Notes: generated from the letters alone by a model not told the origin. DNA of 64,000 bases from Ustilaginoidea virens (GCF_000687475.1 NC_057318.1:3968001-4032000); one strand, 5' to 3'. Shown: positions 21,243 through 33,765, counted from the stretch's first letter. Program-made: numbers and translations.

Positions 21243-21998
21243 CTATTCCCCGTTATTGTTCCAACTATCTCGTCTCGTTCCCAAAAGGAAAATCACCGAT
21301 AACAGCGGAACGCTGGAGAGCACCAACTGGAGATTATGGTCCGGAGGGCTGGGTTTAGGGGATGCTCTAGGCTCGCCGGCGGGTTGCAGGCCCCTGGAGG
21401 TCACTGAAGAGTCCGCGAGCGTGGCCTTGGTGGCCTTAGTGGCCTGCGCACCTCCATCTCGAGCCTGTTCCTCACGTTCGGCTCTAGCCCACGCTCTAGC
21501 CCGCGCTCCTGCCACCTCTGCTAAGTCTGCTCCTACTATTATGGCGCGATTCTGCCGGCGCTTATGGCAGGAGCTGCCGGGATGGGGGACTTATTCTCGA
21601 CGCTTCTGCTTCTTCTTTATACGGGATAGTGAGAGGTGCATATGCCTTCCTCTTTCAGTAGCACCACTCGCCTCGTCACTATCGTCACTATCGTCACCTA
21701 CGGCTCCCGAGCTTACGGCTTTACGCCTCTTATCGCCGAGTTAGCCGTCCGCCAGATCTATACGCGCGCAAGGTGCGCAAGACGCCTCTCGACTGCTCTG
21801 GCTTGGAGCCATCGCTAGGACGGACGCCACCTCTCTTCCACGTCTGCGCGCGGACGAAGCCAGTAACGGCGCTCCCGAATACTTCCGTCTCGTCAGATAG
21901 GCCCGAAGACGAGAAACCATATCGGAAGCCATCGGCAAGATCGCACCTATCTGACGTAAGGCATATAAAAGCGCTGCGATAATATAGTGCTAGGTCTC
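21243..21998 (-). pseudogene. Decayed ORF, possible RIP-mutated element gene
   Basis: One minus-strand frame stays open from about 21998 to 21243 (some 250 codons) except for two TAA stops at 21741-21743 and 21591-21593. The pieces read ALRQIGAILPMASDMVSRL, then an acidic-to-basic stretch ending SRIKKKQKRRE, then an Ala/Arg/Glu-rich segment (ARAWARAEREEQARDGG). Charge pattern and low stop density suggest a former nuclear or nucleic-acid-binding protein. Both stops could come from CAA by C-to-T change in a CpA context, the signature of repeat-induced point mutation (known from ascomycetes); that is inference. I do not recognise the family. Confidence 0.35.
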
Positions 21999-22350
21999 TA
22001 GGGAAAGAAAGACGAACCAGGCTCAGCGTTAATACTAGACCTACCGCTGCTGGCGTTGGTTTGAAAGCCTAGCCGCGGTCATTATGTCGCCCTTGGATGG
22101 ATGGATACTAGGAGCGTCAAGGGGTTCTGATTTCCTAGACGACGAGTATTAACTCGGCGGATACTCGGGGCGAGTGGGAAAGAAGGGTGAAGAAGCTGGG
22201 CATGGGATGCTATATGCGGGCGCCCAGCCCAATCTCGATTCCGCGGCGATAAGGCGAGATGGGCTTATGAATTAGAGATCTCGACAGGCGGACGGGGCAA
22301 GAGCCTAAGACGGGAAGGGAAACACAAGGAGAGAAAAAACGGGGGGAGCG

Positions 22351-24932
22351 GGGCATTACCTATTATCGTAGCCTCTCGGCAAAGCCCAGGCCCAGCTCGA
22401 CTTTGGCTCGTTGAAGAAAGAGTCTTTAGACCTTGGCCTGGATTCTAGGATTCTCTCTCCCCCATCTGGACGTGCCGCATGCTCCTTTTTTTTTTTTTTT
22501 GTTTGAAAAATCCCCATCGACCAATCGAGGATCGACAAGTTGGGGCGCTTCAAGAAGCAGCACACTCATGCATCACCGCCGATCCTGGACAGCAGCGGCG
22601 GAAAAGGGAAAAGGGCGGCCTTGGCTTTCCTTGACAAGTACGGACGTAGTCGATGGGAGGGGAAATGCGTTTCCTCGGCCTCGACCGTTTTGCGCGCAGC
22701 CAGCCCATTCATCTGTCAGTTTTTTCTGCTCGACGCCATTTTCATTTTCGCAGGAGCCAGGCAGGACTCTTGGGTGATTGATTGGTTGCTTGCGGTATCG
22801 CCTGGCACATGGCAGAGTTGACAGCAACTACGGAGTACCAGACGTACCAGACCAGCATAGACCGCTGCTCCGTCCAGTCGGCAACATGAACCAGGCGGCA
22901 GCACCCCAGCCCGCTGCCCCTTGCCGGGTACAGGTACTCACTCACTGTACGGAGTACTCCGTACTCACTCGGTGGGCCAGGCGTCCCGCTTATGACTGGT
23001 CTATACTGTTGACAGGCTCGTCGCCAGCGTGTCGGTAAATCCACCCCGAGTTGTCGAGTTGTCGCAAGCATTGACAAGACACAGGGTGGGCAGAGGATGG
23101 ATGCACTGATACAGGCTGCCATGCTGCCACCCGCCAGACCAGCTCGCCCGTCCTCTCTGTTTGCGAAACAAACAGCGCGGCCCATCATGTACAAAAACGA
23201 CAAAAAACGACAAAAAACGACAAAAACGACAAAAAGGACAAAAACCCCTGATCCATGCCCCTCTCAAATGTCAAATTCGACGGCAGCTGGCCCAGCTGCC
23301 ATTGGGCTGCCTTTGCGCTTCCCTCCCGCCTGATTGGTCCGCCAGCGACGGAGGATTCGCCGTGCCGCCCTAAAAACAAAAAAAAAAACGAAACAAAACA
23401 AAAAAAACCGTGCGGCGGCGGCATGGGGCACCCAACGAACAGGCCATGGCGGCGCCCTTTTCTTTTCTTCTTTTTTCTTTTTTTCTTTCCCTTTTCCTCC
23501 TTGCTTTTCCCTTTTCCCTTTTTTTTTTCTTCATTTTTCTTCTTTTTCTTTCTTATTTCCCCCCCCTCCTCCCTACAAACGGGGGCGTTGGGAGCAAATA
23601 ACAAAATGCAGCCCCGTCACGTAATGGGCGCCGGTCGAGAAAAATAATGTCCAATTCCGCCCCAGCCTCGACGGAACCCCATGCACGGCTCTTCCGTTCT
23701 CCTCTGGCCTTTCTCTTTTACTTCCAGCTGGTCTGGTTGGCGCGCCGGCACCGGGGAAAGCTCCGTCGCGTGACACGGGGGTTCCATCAGAAACAGGCAA
23801 CCACGAACTTCCGTACTCTGTAGGGAAATTAAGTTGTATTTTTCTTTAACAAAACTGACAAGCTGCCACTGAAAGGAAAAACAAGATGAAAATGGAGCGG
23901 CAACACAAGCATGACGAGGAGCCTTGGGTCGTCTGGACCAGACGCTCTTTCGAAGAGGACCAGACATATGCAGCCGCTGGTTTCCGGTGCCCACGCCTAG
24001 CGCTACGGGCTACGGGCTACGGGCTGCGGGCGGCGGGCTGCGGGCTGCAGCAGCCGCGGTGGAAATTGCGGCCCCAGGAAAAGCTTGCTCGGCCGAGGAA
24101 ACAATCCAGGCACGAGGAAACAACGCTGCGCCAGCCACGGGACGGCCGCGCAGTCAGTCAATGCAAGTTTGCACTGCACACACGGCGGTGGGACACGTTG
24201 CTTTAAAGTTTTGCCCAAATCGGCCGCCCCTCCCCTCCCCCCTTCGGCTGACCAATCGAAAACGCAGCGGGGCCCATAAGAAATCAACTCTCTCTGAAGA
24301 AAAAAATGAAAGGAAAAAAAGGGAAAAAAAAAAAGGAAAAATAGGGGGGGAAAAACCGCCCCCCGAAATTCTTTGACTGGGTTATAGCAGGTGCAGCTTT
24401 GTAACAGACCAGGGTTTAAGCCAATAGAAAACTAGTATATCGGCAGACTTGGAATTACGTGCTAGTACGGAGTACATTTGGTAGGTGGTACAAGTACCGG
24501 CCATTTCTAGAAGTTGCAAGGAGCTACAGTCGCACTTGCTCACCCGTAGGATACGTAAAGCGCCACAAGGCTATGTCTACCACGATAGGCTGTGCAGTTT
24601 AGCAGCATTTAAAAACGGACGAAAAACGCGGCGTCATCCGTAGCATTACGCTTGAGATTTTTACTTTATCTGCTTCATCAGAAATGCCGGAATTTTCAGT
24701 GTAAAGGACCTTGGTTTTGGCGGCTGGGCCCGGGCCCGTCGCCAAGGAGGTGCCCAGTACCAGAAGGTACCTAGGCAGATACCTCTCCGCAAAAGTGGGT
24801 CCCGTACCGAAGCTGCCCCTCAACCACAGCCAAAGGGGATACAGAGAGAGGCACGTCGTCAGCCCCTTCAACCAGAACCAACTTCTTCAACGCTGTTCAT
24901 CGCATCACGCATCACGCATCACGTGAAACACC
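22351..24932. other. Gene-poor region upstream of the small coiled-coil gene, part 2
   Basis: No supported gene. Contents: TACGGAGTA words at 22829 and 24466, the 18-bp perfect palindrome at 22947-22964, ACAAAAACG repeats at about 23190-23245, long pyrimidine runs at 23458-23570 and GCTACGGGC/GCTGCGGGC repeats near 24000-24050. Confidence 0.55.
22947..22964. repeat. 18-bp perfect palindrome GTACGGAGTACTCCGTAC
   Basis: This is the longest version of a word that occurs as TACGGAGTA or TACTCCGTA at about eight sites in the window, all outside coding exons. The two halves are exact reverse complements with no loop. Confidence 0.93.
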
Positions 24933-25324
24933 ATGCCGCAGGACACGGAACATCTCGCACAGGTGAGCTTCACAGCCCCGGGGCCTGGCTTCCACACACA
25001 CACCCACCCACCCCCCCGCACACGCAGTCTAACGGGCGCCAGGCACTCCGCGAGCTGGCAAAGTACGCAAGTCCCCCCGATTTGATGCCCCCCCCCTCTC
25101 CCCCTCTCCCTCCCCGAACTGGACGGTTTTGAGTAACGCGGCGCGCGCGACGCAGGGGCGAGCAGGCCGCCGCGCGGCTGGAGACGAGCCTGGCCGCCCT
25201 CGAGGACAAGCTCGATGCCATGCTGGCTGCGGTGGAGGGCCGGCCTGCGGGGGGGGAGGCCGTGCAGCAGGCCGGTCGGGGCGACGGCGAGGTGGGCCGC
25301 GAGGGGGGGCGGGTGAGTGAATGA
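24933..25324 (+). CDS. Small coiled-coil protein, three exons, unrecognised
   Basis: Exons 24933..24962, 25043..25062 and 25156..25324 encode 72 residues. Both introns are GT-AG with plausible branch points (CTAACG before GCCAG; GAGTAACG before GCAG), and every junction keeps the frame. The core ALRELAKGEQAAARLETSL and ALEDKLDAMLAAVEG shows heptad-like Leu/Ala spacing, so a short coiled coil is likely; the tail is Gly/Glu/Arg-rich. The last codons include GTGAGT at 25313, which could be a further donor, so the C-terminus is uncertain. No signal peptide or membrane segment. I do not recognise it and assign no function. It is convergent with the histidine kinase gene. Confidence 0.55.
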
Positions 25325-25574
25325 TGCGGGGTGACGCCTGGGCGTGGTGCCGCCGGGGCGTCTGGGCGGCCGGCGAGGCTATTCATGCGCCGGGGCGACG
25401 GGACATGGTTCGCGGGCTGGGCGTTTCGCGTTGGGCGGCCGGACTCTGGATCAGCGGGATGCCATGTGCGTGCCGTGCTGTTGAAAGACGATGCCGTGTT
25501 GGTGGTGTTGGTGCTCGCTAATCAAGGCGTTTCGAGTAGAAGGCGTGTGTCGCTGGAATGACTTGCAACTAGAA

Positions 25575-25725
25575 AAGCGTTCAACTATGAAGCACGTCAA
25601 CTTGAAAGGCATTTCAACTATAAACCATGTCCTGAAAAGGCATGTCAACTGGATAGGCATTTCAACCATAAACCATGTCAACTGCAAAGGCATTTCGGCT
25701 CAAAAGGCATTTCAATCGAAAAGGC
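25575..25725. repeat. Imperfect GGCATTTCAAC repeats
   Basis: Six or so diverged copies of AAAGGCATTTCAAC, some extended by CATAAACCATGTC. One plus frame reads repeated KGISTINHV, but it lacks other signs of being a gene. Confidence 0.75.
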
Positions 25726-25985
25726 ACTCTCCTATAAGACTCTCCAAACCTTGCCGCGCGAAATGATGAAACGACAACCACCCTTCTCCCTTCCGAGTGA
25801 ATGATCCAAACAGCGAAAAACTACACGGAGCCAAGGGGAGAAATGCGCCAAAACCAAACCAGTAAAGTCCATTCCTACATCCGTGCTGAGCAAAGCAAGA
25901 ACGAAGGAAGGATGCAAAGAAAGGAAAAGTCAAGCTCTAAAACGAAAAAGTAAACGGTCAAGTCAAGCCACCCGTTCCAAGAGGC

Positions 25986-26163
25986 ATCACGTCCAGCATC
26001 ACGTCCAGCATCACGTGCAGCGTCACATCCAGCATTACGTCCAGCATCATATCCAGCATTATTATGTCCAGCATCACGTCTAGCATCACGTCCACATCAC
26101 GTCCACATCACGTCCACATCACGTCCACATCACGTCCACATCACGTCCACATCACGTCCAGCA
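25986..26163. repeat. CATCACGTCCA minisatellite
   Basis: The left half has diverged 12-bp units (CATCACGTCCAG with substitutions). The right half has nearly perfect 11-bp units (CATCACGTCCA) in tandem, which suggests recent expansion from one edge. Confidence 0.9.
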
Positions 26164-26728
26164 TCGCGTATGCATCACACACATGATATACACCAAGATG
26201 GAATCATATATATCCCCGGAATGCAGCCCTAGCTGATATATCTGTAAACTGAAACAACTCAACTCGGCCAAAACAACCCGTTCCCTGGACAAAAACAAAA
26301 GACAAAGAAAAAAAAATCCCCCGTGTAAAATACAACCAACAAATGTCACCGCAGGGCCGTTGCAAAGCATTCGCGAGCAATTTCATCATCTTTTTCTTCA
26401 TTTTTTTTGGAAAAAAAGAAGAGAAAATTTTTTCGCTGCGGGCAAAATCAAGAAACCAGGTCTGCTCCTGCCATCCTGTCGCATGGAGAGGAGCTCCGAC
26501 GGTTGACGCTGAGATGCCAAGGATGAAAAAAAAAAAAAAAAAGTCGTCATGAATGCCCCTTCCAGGTTGTAAATCCTGGGGTGCTTGAAAACCACGTAAA
26601 TGCGCGCACGTCAAAAAGAATCGTCAAGTGTCCTCCCCGAGGCCGAGGCCATGCACCGAAATAAAGGCCCCATCACCGGCCTTCACCGGCCTTCACCGCC
26701 ATCATCAGCCATCGCCCTCTAAGCACCA

Positions 26729-29700
26729 TTACCCTGAGATGCTCCGCATTTCCGAGAGGTCGCGTCGCTGCCGGGCCCAGTGGTCCTCCTCTTCGGCAGC
26801 CAGTGCTGGCGGGCTTGCGGCCGCCTCCTGGCTCTGCAGCGGCTCGCGGCTGGTCATGGCCCGGCTCTCCAAGGCCGGACGCAGGAAACCTTGGCTCGCC
26901 GCCACCTTGTGGTTCCTCGACTTTGCGTCAGCTTGGATGGCCAACTCCCGCTCCCTGTTCTTCTCCAACAAGGGACCACCTAGCGTGGCGCACTTCAGTA
27001 TCGTCTGGATAAGGTGATTTTGTTGCAATGGCTTCGACAGGTACTCGTCCATTTGAGCCTGGATACATTTTTCTCGGTCGCCCATCATGGCGTGAGCCGT
27101 AAGCGCAATGATAGGAGTTCGGTGCGTGCCCATTCCTCGCTCGTACTCGCGAATCTTGCCAGTAGCTTCGAACCCTCCCTATGGTGTCTTGATTAGCTTC
27201 CACGTCATGCCGCACCAAAGACGCGGAAAAAAAGAAAGAAAGATTGAAACAAGACGGAAAATAAGAGAAAAACCTACCATGATGGGCATCTGAACATCCA
27301 TCAAAATCACGTCAAATTTCTTCTCCTTGACCGCCTCCACAGCCTCCCAGCCATTGCCAACGACGGTAACCACGTGGTGATACTTTTCGAGAATCTTGAC
27401 CGCCAGTCGCTGGTTCACAGTGTTGTCTTCGGCCAGGAGAATCTCCAAAGACTTGGTGTTGTCCGCCAAGGACGGCGTGGCCCTGTTCTCGAGAGCTGGA
27501 ATCATGCCATTTCCAAGGTCTATGAGCGTGCAAGGGGTTGTCATGTACGACGTGATGCCCAGATCCAGACATGACTTGAGACTGACGTGGACGATTGGGG
27601 CCAAGAGGACAATGGGGAGATACTTGAAGTCGTCGACGGCTCTCAGCCTCCTTGCCGTGTCAATAGAGTCGACAATGATGGCGTCGTAAGGAAGAGCACC
27701 GCTGCCAGCCTTGAGCCTGGTGAGGGCGGAGCTCTTCTCCGAGTCAACCACCACGGGGTGCAGGCCGATTTGCTCCAGCATCTCCTTGATGTCCGATCCC
27801 GAGCTCGACTGAGCCTTGTCGACAAACAAGACTTGGTGACCTCGGTAAGGCTTGAGCTGTTTGAGGATGCCTTCTGTGCCGCCCGCCGCGAGCCGAACTC
27901 GGCAGGTAAAGTGGAACTGGCTGCCCTTGCCGGCCTCGCTGAGCACCCACAGGTCACCGCCCATGAGGTTGACCAGACGCTTTGAAATCGACAGACCTAG
28001 GCCGGTACCTCCAAACTTGCGCGTCATGGAGCCGTCGGCTTGCTGGAAGGTGTCGAAAATGAGGCTCAGCTTGTCCTTTGCTATGCCAATGCCCGTGTCC
28101 TCCACCACAAACTGAATTGCGTACTCGCCCTCGCCGACTTCTTCCTGCTTGTCTCGTTCCTTGATGGTGAGGCTGACCTCGCCATGCTCGGTGAATTTGA
28201 TGGCGTTGCCGACGAGGTTGAGGATGATTTGCCTGAGGCGGAACGAGTCGCCAATGACGTGGTCGGGAACGGAGCTGTCGACCTTGTAGGTAAGGTCCAA
28301 GAACTTCTCGTTGGCCTTTACGGCCAGCGTCTTGAGGGCGTTGAAGACGGTTCCTCGCAGGGTATACGGTATCTCCTCAACCACCATTCTCCTGGCCTCA
28401 ATCTTTGACAGATCCAAAATGTCGTCGATGATGGTCAGCAAGCTATTCGCAAGATTGTTGACAATGTTGAGCATCTCTCGCTGGTACTGGGTCAGGTCGG
28501 TATCGAGCGTCAGCTGGGTCATGCCGATGATGCCGTTCATGGGCGTTCGGATCTCGTGCGACATGTTGGCCAAGAACTCGGACTTCGTCTTGTTGGCGAG
28601 CTCGGCAGCCTCCCTGGCCTGCGTGTTTCGCTGGATGCTGTCTCGCAGGTTCGAAATCATCTGGTTGATCTTTCGCTTGAGCTCGTCCATCTCACCAGAG
28701 GCCTCGACGTCGACGAGCTTGGTAAAGTCTCCGTCAGTGGCCAGGTTGGTGATGTCGGAAAAGGCTCGCACTTGGGTCGTCAAGTTGCTGGCCATGGTAT
28801 TGACATCCGTCGTGATTTCCTTCCATCGCCCGTTCAGGCCGGCAACATCGGCTTGGGCGCCCATCTTCCCATCGACGCCGACGTCCTTTGCGACGCGCTG
28901 CACCTCGTAGCAGAAGCTCGACAGACGTGACACCATGTTGTTGATTGTCTCCTTCAGAACCTGTATTTCGCCATTGGCCTCGACATCGATTGTCTGGCTC
29001 ATGTCTCCGTTCGCAATGGCCTGCGTGACGGCGGAAATGCTCCGGACCTGAACGGTGAGGTTGGAGGCCATGGTGTTGACGTTTTCGGTAAGGTCCTTCC
29101 ATTTGCCCTCGACGTTGGCGACTTGAGCTTGGCCGCCCAGGGTTCCGTCCGTGCCGACCTCTCTGGCCACCTTGCTGACTTCCACGGCAAAGGTGCCCAG
29201 GCGGTCCACCATCTGATTGATGGTGTTTTTGAGTTCCAGAATCTCCCCCTTGACCTCGACGCCAATCTTCTTGGTCAAATCACCCTTGGCGACAGCCGTG
29301 GTGACTTTTGCAATCTCTCGCACTTGTGTCGTCAGGTTCATGGCCATGCCGTTGACGTTTTCAGTCAGGTCTCTCCAAGTTCCCTCAACATCATGAACGG
29401 TGGCTTGGCCACCAAGTCGACCCTCGGTCCCGACCTCTCTGGCAATTTTTGTCACCTCCCTGGCGAATTGCGACAGTTGGTCCACCATGGAGTTGATTGT
29501 CGACTTGAGCTCAAAAATTTCTCCTCTGCAGTCTGCCTGAACCTTTTGGGTGAGATCACCCTTGGCGACAGCTGTCGTGACCTTGATAATGTCTCGCACC
29601 TGAGTCGTCAAATTGTTGGCCATGGCGTTCACGTTCACCGTCAAGTCGTTCCACATGCCCTGCACGCCGCCAACATCGGCTTGCCCACCAAGAATGCCTT

Positions 29701-31015
29701 CGGTGCCGACATCCCTTGCCACTCGAGTAACTTCCGACGCAAATGTTCGAAGCTGATCCACCATGGTATTGATAGTTTGCTGAAGTTGCAGAATTTCCCC
29801 CCTGGCTGGTCGTTCAATCTTCTTTGTCAAGTCGCCGTGCGCAACGGCTGTTGTGACGGAGGCAATTTCGCGCACTTGGGGAGCATTAGTGGCCACTCTT
29901 CATAAATCTCTGCCATGTGGTGGTGGGCGAATTCTGGATTGACACTTACCCTGGTCGGTGAGATTCTGGGCCATCACGTTCACTATAACCACACATAAGG
30001 GTTAGCATTGCAAAGGTGGGAAAAGGGGAAAAGTTCAAGTCGCAATATAGGTGAAGAGAGACATTTGAATGGGGAAAGGAGGGGAGACGAAACAGTTTTT
30101 TGAAGCCAGAGGGGGAAAAAAAAAACACAAAAACACAAAAACACACAAAGATTTCCAATGGGGGCCAGCCATACCATTATCAGTCAGTTCCTTCCACGTG
30201 CCGTCGACACCACCGATACGAGCTTGGCCACCAAGCAAACCTTCAGTACCGACTTCGCGGGCCACCCGTGATACTTCGCTGGCAAAGATCTGCAACTGGT
30301 CCATCATTGCATTGATTGTTCGTTTGAAAGTGGTGATTTCTGGGTCCATCTCAACCGTGTTCATGCGGACCTTCATCGTCAGGTCACCTCGGGCTACGGC
30401 GGTGACGATTTCACCAATCTCTCGAAGCGCTTTCTGGAAAGCCTCATTGGCCTTTTGATGCTTCCAAAGCTCGCGTTCAAGAGTAGCCACGCGTTCTTGC
30501 TCAAGCATGGCGAGAGCTCGCTCCTGCAACTCCTTCTGCTCGAGGAGTTGGGCGTTGACGCCGGCCAGCTCCTGCCGTTGGCTATCGAGGAGCTTGGACT
30601 GGTCGTCTACATGTTCTCGCAGTCCTTCCAGGGCTTCCTTGGTCAGCTGGCGAGGCAAAAGATTCGGACTGTCCAAGCTACCTTGATGGGCGTGGGTCAG
30701 TTTCGATTTCGAGACTGCCCCCCGACTGGCCGCCGGCGAGGCGTCATGACCGAAGAGGGTGTCGTTGACTTCATTCGGTGTTTCGGGGAGGACAGGGGTG
30801 CGCGACGCACATGCTCTGCTCTCAAGCTGTCCAACTCGGAGAATGAGCTTCTGAAGCTCAACCTCCAACGATCGTTTGGCGGCCGTCTCGGGGCCTGGCA
30901 GGGTAACTCGAGACGCTATTGCCGTAGACGCCGCTGGGCACGACTTGGGGCTGACGGCGAGAGAGGCAACAACCTCGGTCACCGCCACCAACATGGAGTC
31001 GTCAAGGACGACCAT
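26729..31015 (-). CDS. nik1: Group III HAMP-repeat hybrid histidine kinase (Os-1/Nik1 type)
   Basis: Exons (complement) 30175..31015, 29950..29982, 27278..29874 and 26729..27178 encode 1306 residues, the normal family length. Six HAMP-type repeats of about 92 residues run from about 200 to 710; each has a GDLTxKV-like start and a GTEGxLGGQA-like middle. A coiled-coil linker leads to the H-box ([17 protein letters not shown]) with phospho-acceptor His731. The HATPase domain shows [15 protein letters not shown] and [13 protein letters not shown], and the receiver carries Asp1151 in VILMDVQMP. The family is cytosolic, feeds the HOG MAPK pathway through Ypd1, and is the genetic target of phenylpyrrole and dicarboximide action. 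The 33-nt exon 2 ([11 protein letters not shown]) restores the repeat spacing. The ATG at 31015 is chosen (GACATGG context); ATG at 30994 is possible. Upstream lies 5 kb of spacer. Confidence 0.96.
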
Positions 31016-31329
31016 GTCGACGACAGCTAGCGACTGCACCAGGAGCAGTCAGTCAGGCGTGGGGAGAGGGGCTGACTATCCGGATGATTTGATTTTCTGA
31101 ATGATGGAGAGTGGTAAAAGGACGAAAGTGGCGCGGCGAGAGATTCGCGTCGCGGCGAGGTATAGCGATACGGCTGGCCGAGGAGAAAGGCGGTCGGTAT
31201 TCGGAAATGGGTTGCTCGAGAGTTCGATCGAAAGCCAGCTTCGGGTGTATTCAGATCCTCGGCAGCCAGGCCAGCATCATTTCCCAGTGAAAAAGAGTGA
31301 TGAGAGTAGTCTCTCCGCCACGAAACAAA

Positions 31330-31332
<3 letters not shown>

Positions 31333-31382
<50 letters not shown>
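31333..31382. repeat. A50 homopolymer
   Basis: Fifty consecutive A about 320 bp upstream of the histidine kinase start codon (T50 on the coding strand). Exact length may be a sequencing or assembly estimate. Confidence 0.9.
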
Positions 31383-31384
<2 letters not shown>

Positions 31385-33765
31385 AGACTACAGACACTGT
31401 GGGTCGCGCCGCCAAGACGAAGGGAAACCTCGTGAAGGCAGGGCGATGAAGGAAAATGAAACGCGGGGCAAAAGAAAGAGAAAAAAAAAAAAAAAGGGGA
31501 AGGGGTGGTTGCAGGTCGATAATTCGAGAATTGATTCTTCGCAGCCTTGCGCTTCAAAGCCAGCGACTAGAGTGGGTGAAATGCAGCAAGAAGATGATGG
31601 ACGAGAAGTTTTGGCACTGGGCAGAGAAAGGGTGCTGGGACAAGATGGCATACGAGCGGCTAACTATGGTGACTCGTGGGTATGGAGCCAGGACTAGGAC
31701 TTGTAGGGGAAGAGGCACGAGCAGCGAGCCACGAGAGGCGGGGAGGTGGCGGGGGGGAAGGGGGGGGGGCGGCAGGCGCTAGTGCGGGGGGCCAACGTTG
31801 AATTGTTCAAAATCGACCGCCGCCCCGCTGGGAGGTGGTAGTGGTGGTAGTGGTGGTGGTGGTGGTGGTGGGTGGTAATGGTGGTGTGGTGCTCGTGGGC
31901 CGGGTGGAAGAATTAGAATTGGCGCAGGGGCGGGGAGGCGTCATGGGAAAGACGACCTGCAAGTTGTCTGGTAGCCTGTACCTACCAGACCTTGGCTACC
32001 TCAGGTACCAAGGAGACTACCAGGAGGTACCTGCTGACCTCCTGCTTGAGGGCCCCCAGGTCACCTTCATGTTGGAATCTTGGACAGGCATCACGGGGCA
32101 GCGGCGCTGATAAGAGGCCCTGGCGCTGACCTGGCTCACGGCTTTCCTGTTATGGGCTAGGTTTCGTGAACCGGCCTGGCGCGTTCCCTTGTGCGGGCTG
32201 TCCCTGCGAAGGCGCTACATATAGCTAGGTACCTGGTACCTGATGCCCGAGACGTGCCGAACGAGTACCAGGTACTAGTCAACTTCACCCTGGCTGGATC
32301 CCCATTTTCCGTGCCAGGGGGGTGGGGGGTGGGGGGGGGGAGTGTTTGCTGTGTGCACTGTGCAAATAGATGGCATCTTTAATGCTATTTCCGCTTTTCG
32401 ACCATTTGTGCATGCGTGGGGGAGCGGGTGGAAAGCAGTTTGGCGAGTACATATCAAGGCACCTAGAGGTAGTCGGAGTAAGCCGCGTTGCACATGTGTT
32501 GCTGATGATATCGCAGTATCCGTACGTGTATGAAGTGAAGCCCAATAAAGCCGCACCTGGGCTGGCGTCGCATCTTAGTGCATCTCATGTACTGTGTACC
32601 ATGTGTTATGTACCGTGGGCGCAGGACAATAGTAGGACATGAAGCCAAAAGATTGCTTCACCGAGGTCGAACAGCGCAATTCATGTTCCTTACTAAGAAG
32701 CTGCCTGGCTGGCCAGGACTTTCCCTTCCAGATTGGGGAAAAAAAAAAAAAAAAAAAAAAAAAAACCCAGCTACGCAGCCACAGCCAAAAAGATTTCAGG
32801 GATAGCATCTGGCAAACAAAAAAAAATTTCTTTTCTTTTCTTTTCCCCTTCCGCTCGAGTAGGCATCCTTGTTTCTTGACCGGACGCAGCCGATGGGGGA
32901 GGAGGAAATGCGACGGGCAATAACCCTCGCTGCCGCTACAAAAGGACGAACAACGCGGCCATATGCGGGAGACGGACGGATGCAAAGATGGGCAAGGCGG
33001 ACGGCGAGCAGGACCGAGTCATTTCGCCACTGCCAGAGCCGACGTCCACGTTGTACGGGACGGGGTACTCCGTACGTTGTGACCGTCAATGTCAATGGGC
33101 GTCAAGTGAAGCCAACAAACACCGACTGGCTGAGGAAAGCAAATCGGGATCGCACATGGCCCAGTGCATGCGCCGCTGAAACCTGCTGTCCCCATCAACT
33201 CGCCGAGCGACGGCCTTGTTCAAAAGGTCCCGAGTCCGAATTCCATACATACATACATACATACATACATACAAACATACCATGTGGCCGTCGTAACCTG
33301 CGACGTTGGTGCCTGCGCCGGGGCAAGACGGCCCTCGAAACTGACTCGGAGCAAGGCCTTTTCTTACTCTCGACTTTCTCTCTCTCTCTCTCTCTCCCTT
33401 TTGTTTTTATTTTTATTTTCATTTTCATTTTCATTTTCATTTTATTTTTCCAACAAGAAACATGATGGCAGCAGCATTCCGATGCATTCCGCCAGCGCAT
33501 GGACAACTGTCCTCGGCCCATGGATAGGAAAGGAGAAACAAGATTTTGACGACGACAGTAAAAATGGCAACTGGCCTCCATTTTATTTTTTTCGTGCTTT
33601 TTATTCCTTTCCCCCCTGCGTCCAGTCGACGGTCGGCGATGCATAGCTCGCTCGGGTTGGCACTGCGCATGCGCGGGATCAGTTTTTCCCGCGGCTCCGA
33701 CGGGGTGTGCTCAACGTTTGGATGCGGGCGTGCGGACGCCCCGGGAAATAAAGGGGACGCGAGGC

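Larger units (their letters stand above)
20401..22350. other. TpA-rich block, possible remnant of a mobile element
   Basis: The texture changes here: frequent CTAG, CTA and TTA words, many in-frame stops, and a dense cluster of ACCTACCTTAGGTACC words at 20901-21024. A broken minus-strand frame lies at 21243-22000. I see no terminal repeats, integrase or reverse-transcriptase motif, so element class is unknown. Confidence 0.4.
25325..26728. other. Convergent spacer with two repeat tracts
   Basis: It contains imperfect repeats of AAAGGCATTTCAACTATAAA-type units at about 25575-25725 and a minisatellite of CATCACGTCCA units at 25986-26163. Several A/T homopolymers follow. No supported gene; it presumably includes the 3' UTR of the histidine kinase. 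Confidence 0.6.

Noticed and set aside
25491..25766. Plus-strand frame with repeated KGISTINHV
   Set aside because: The peptide repeats follow from DNA-level repeats in a spacer, and no start context or domain supports it.
25986..26163. CRISPR-like array of short repeats
   Set aside because: Units are directly adjacent without unique spacers and the genome is eukaryotic, so it is a minisatellite.
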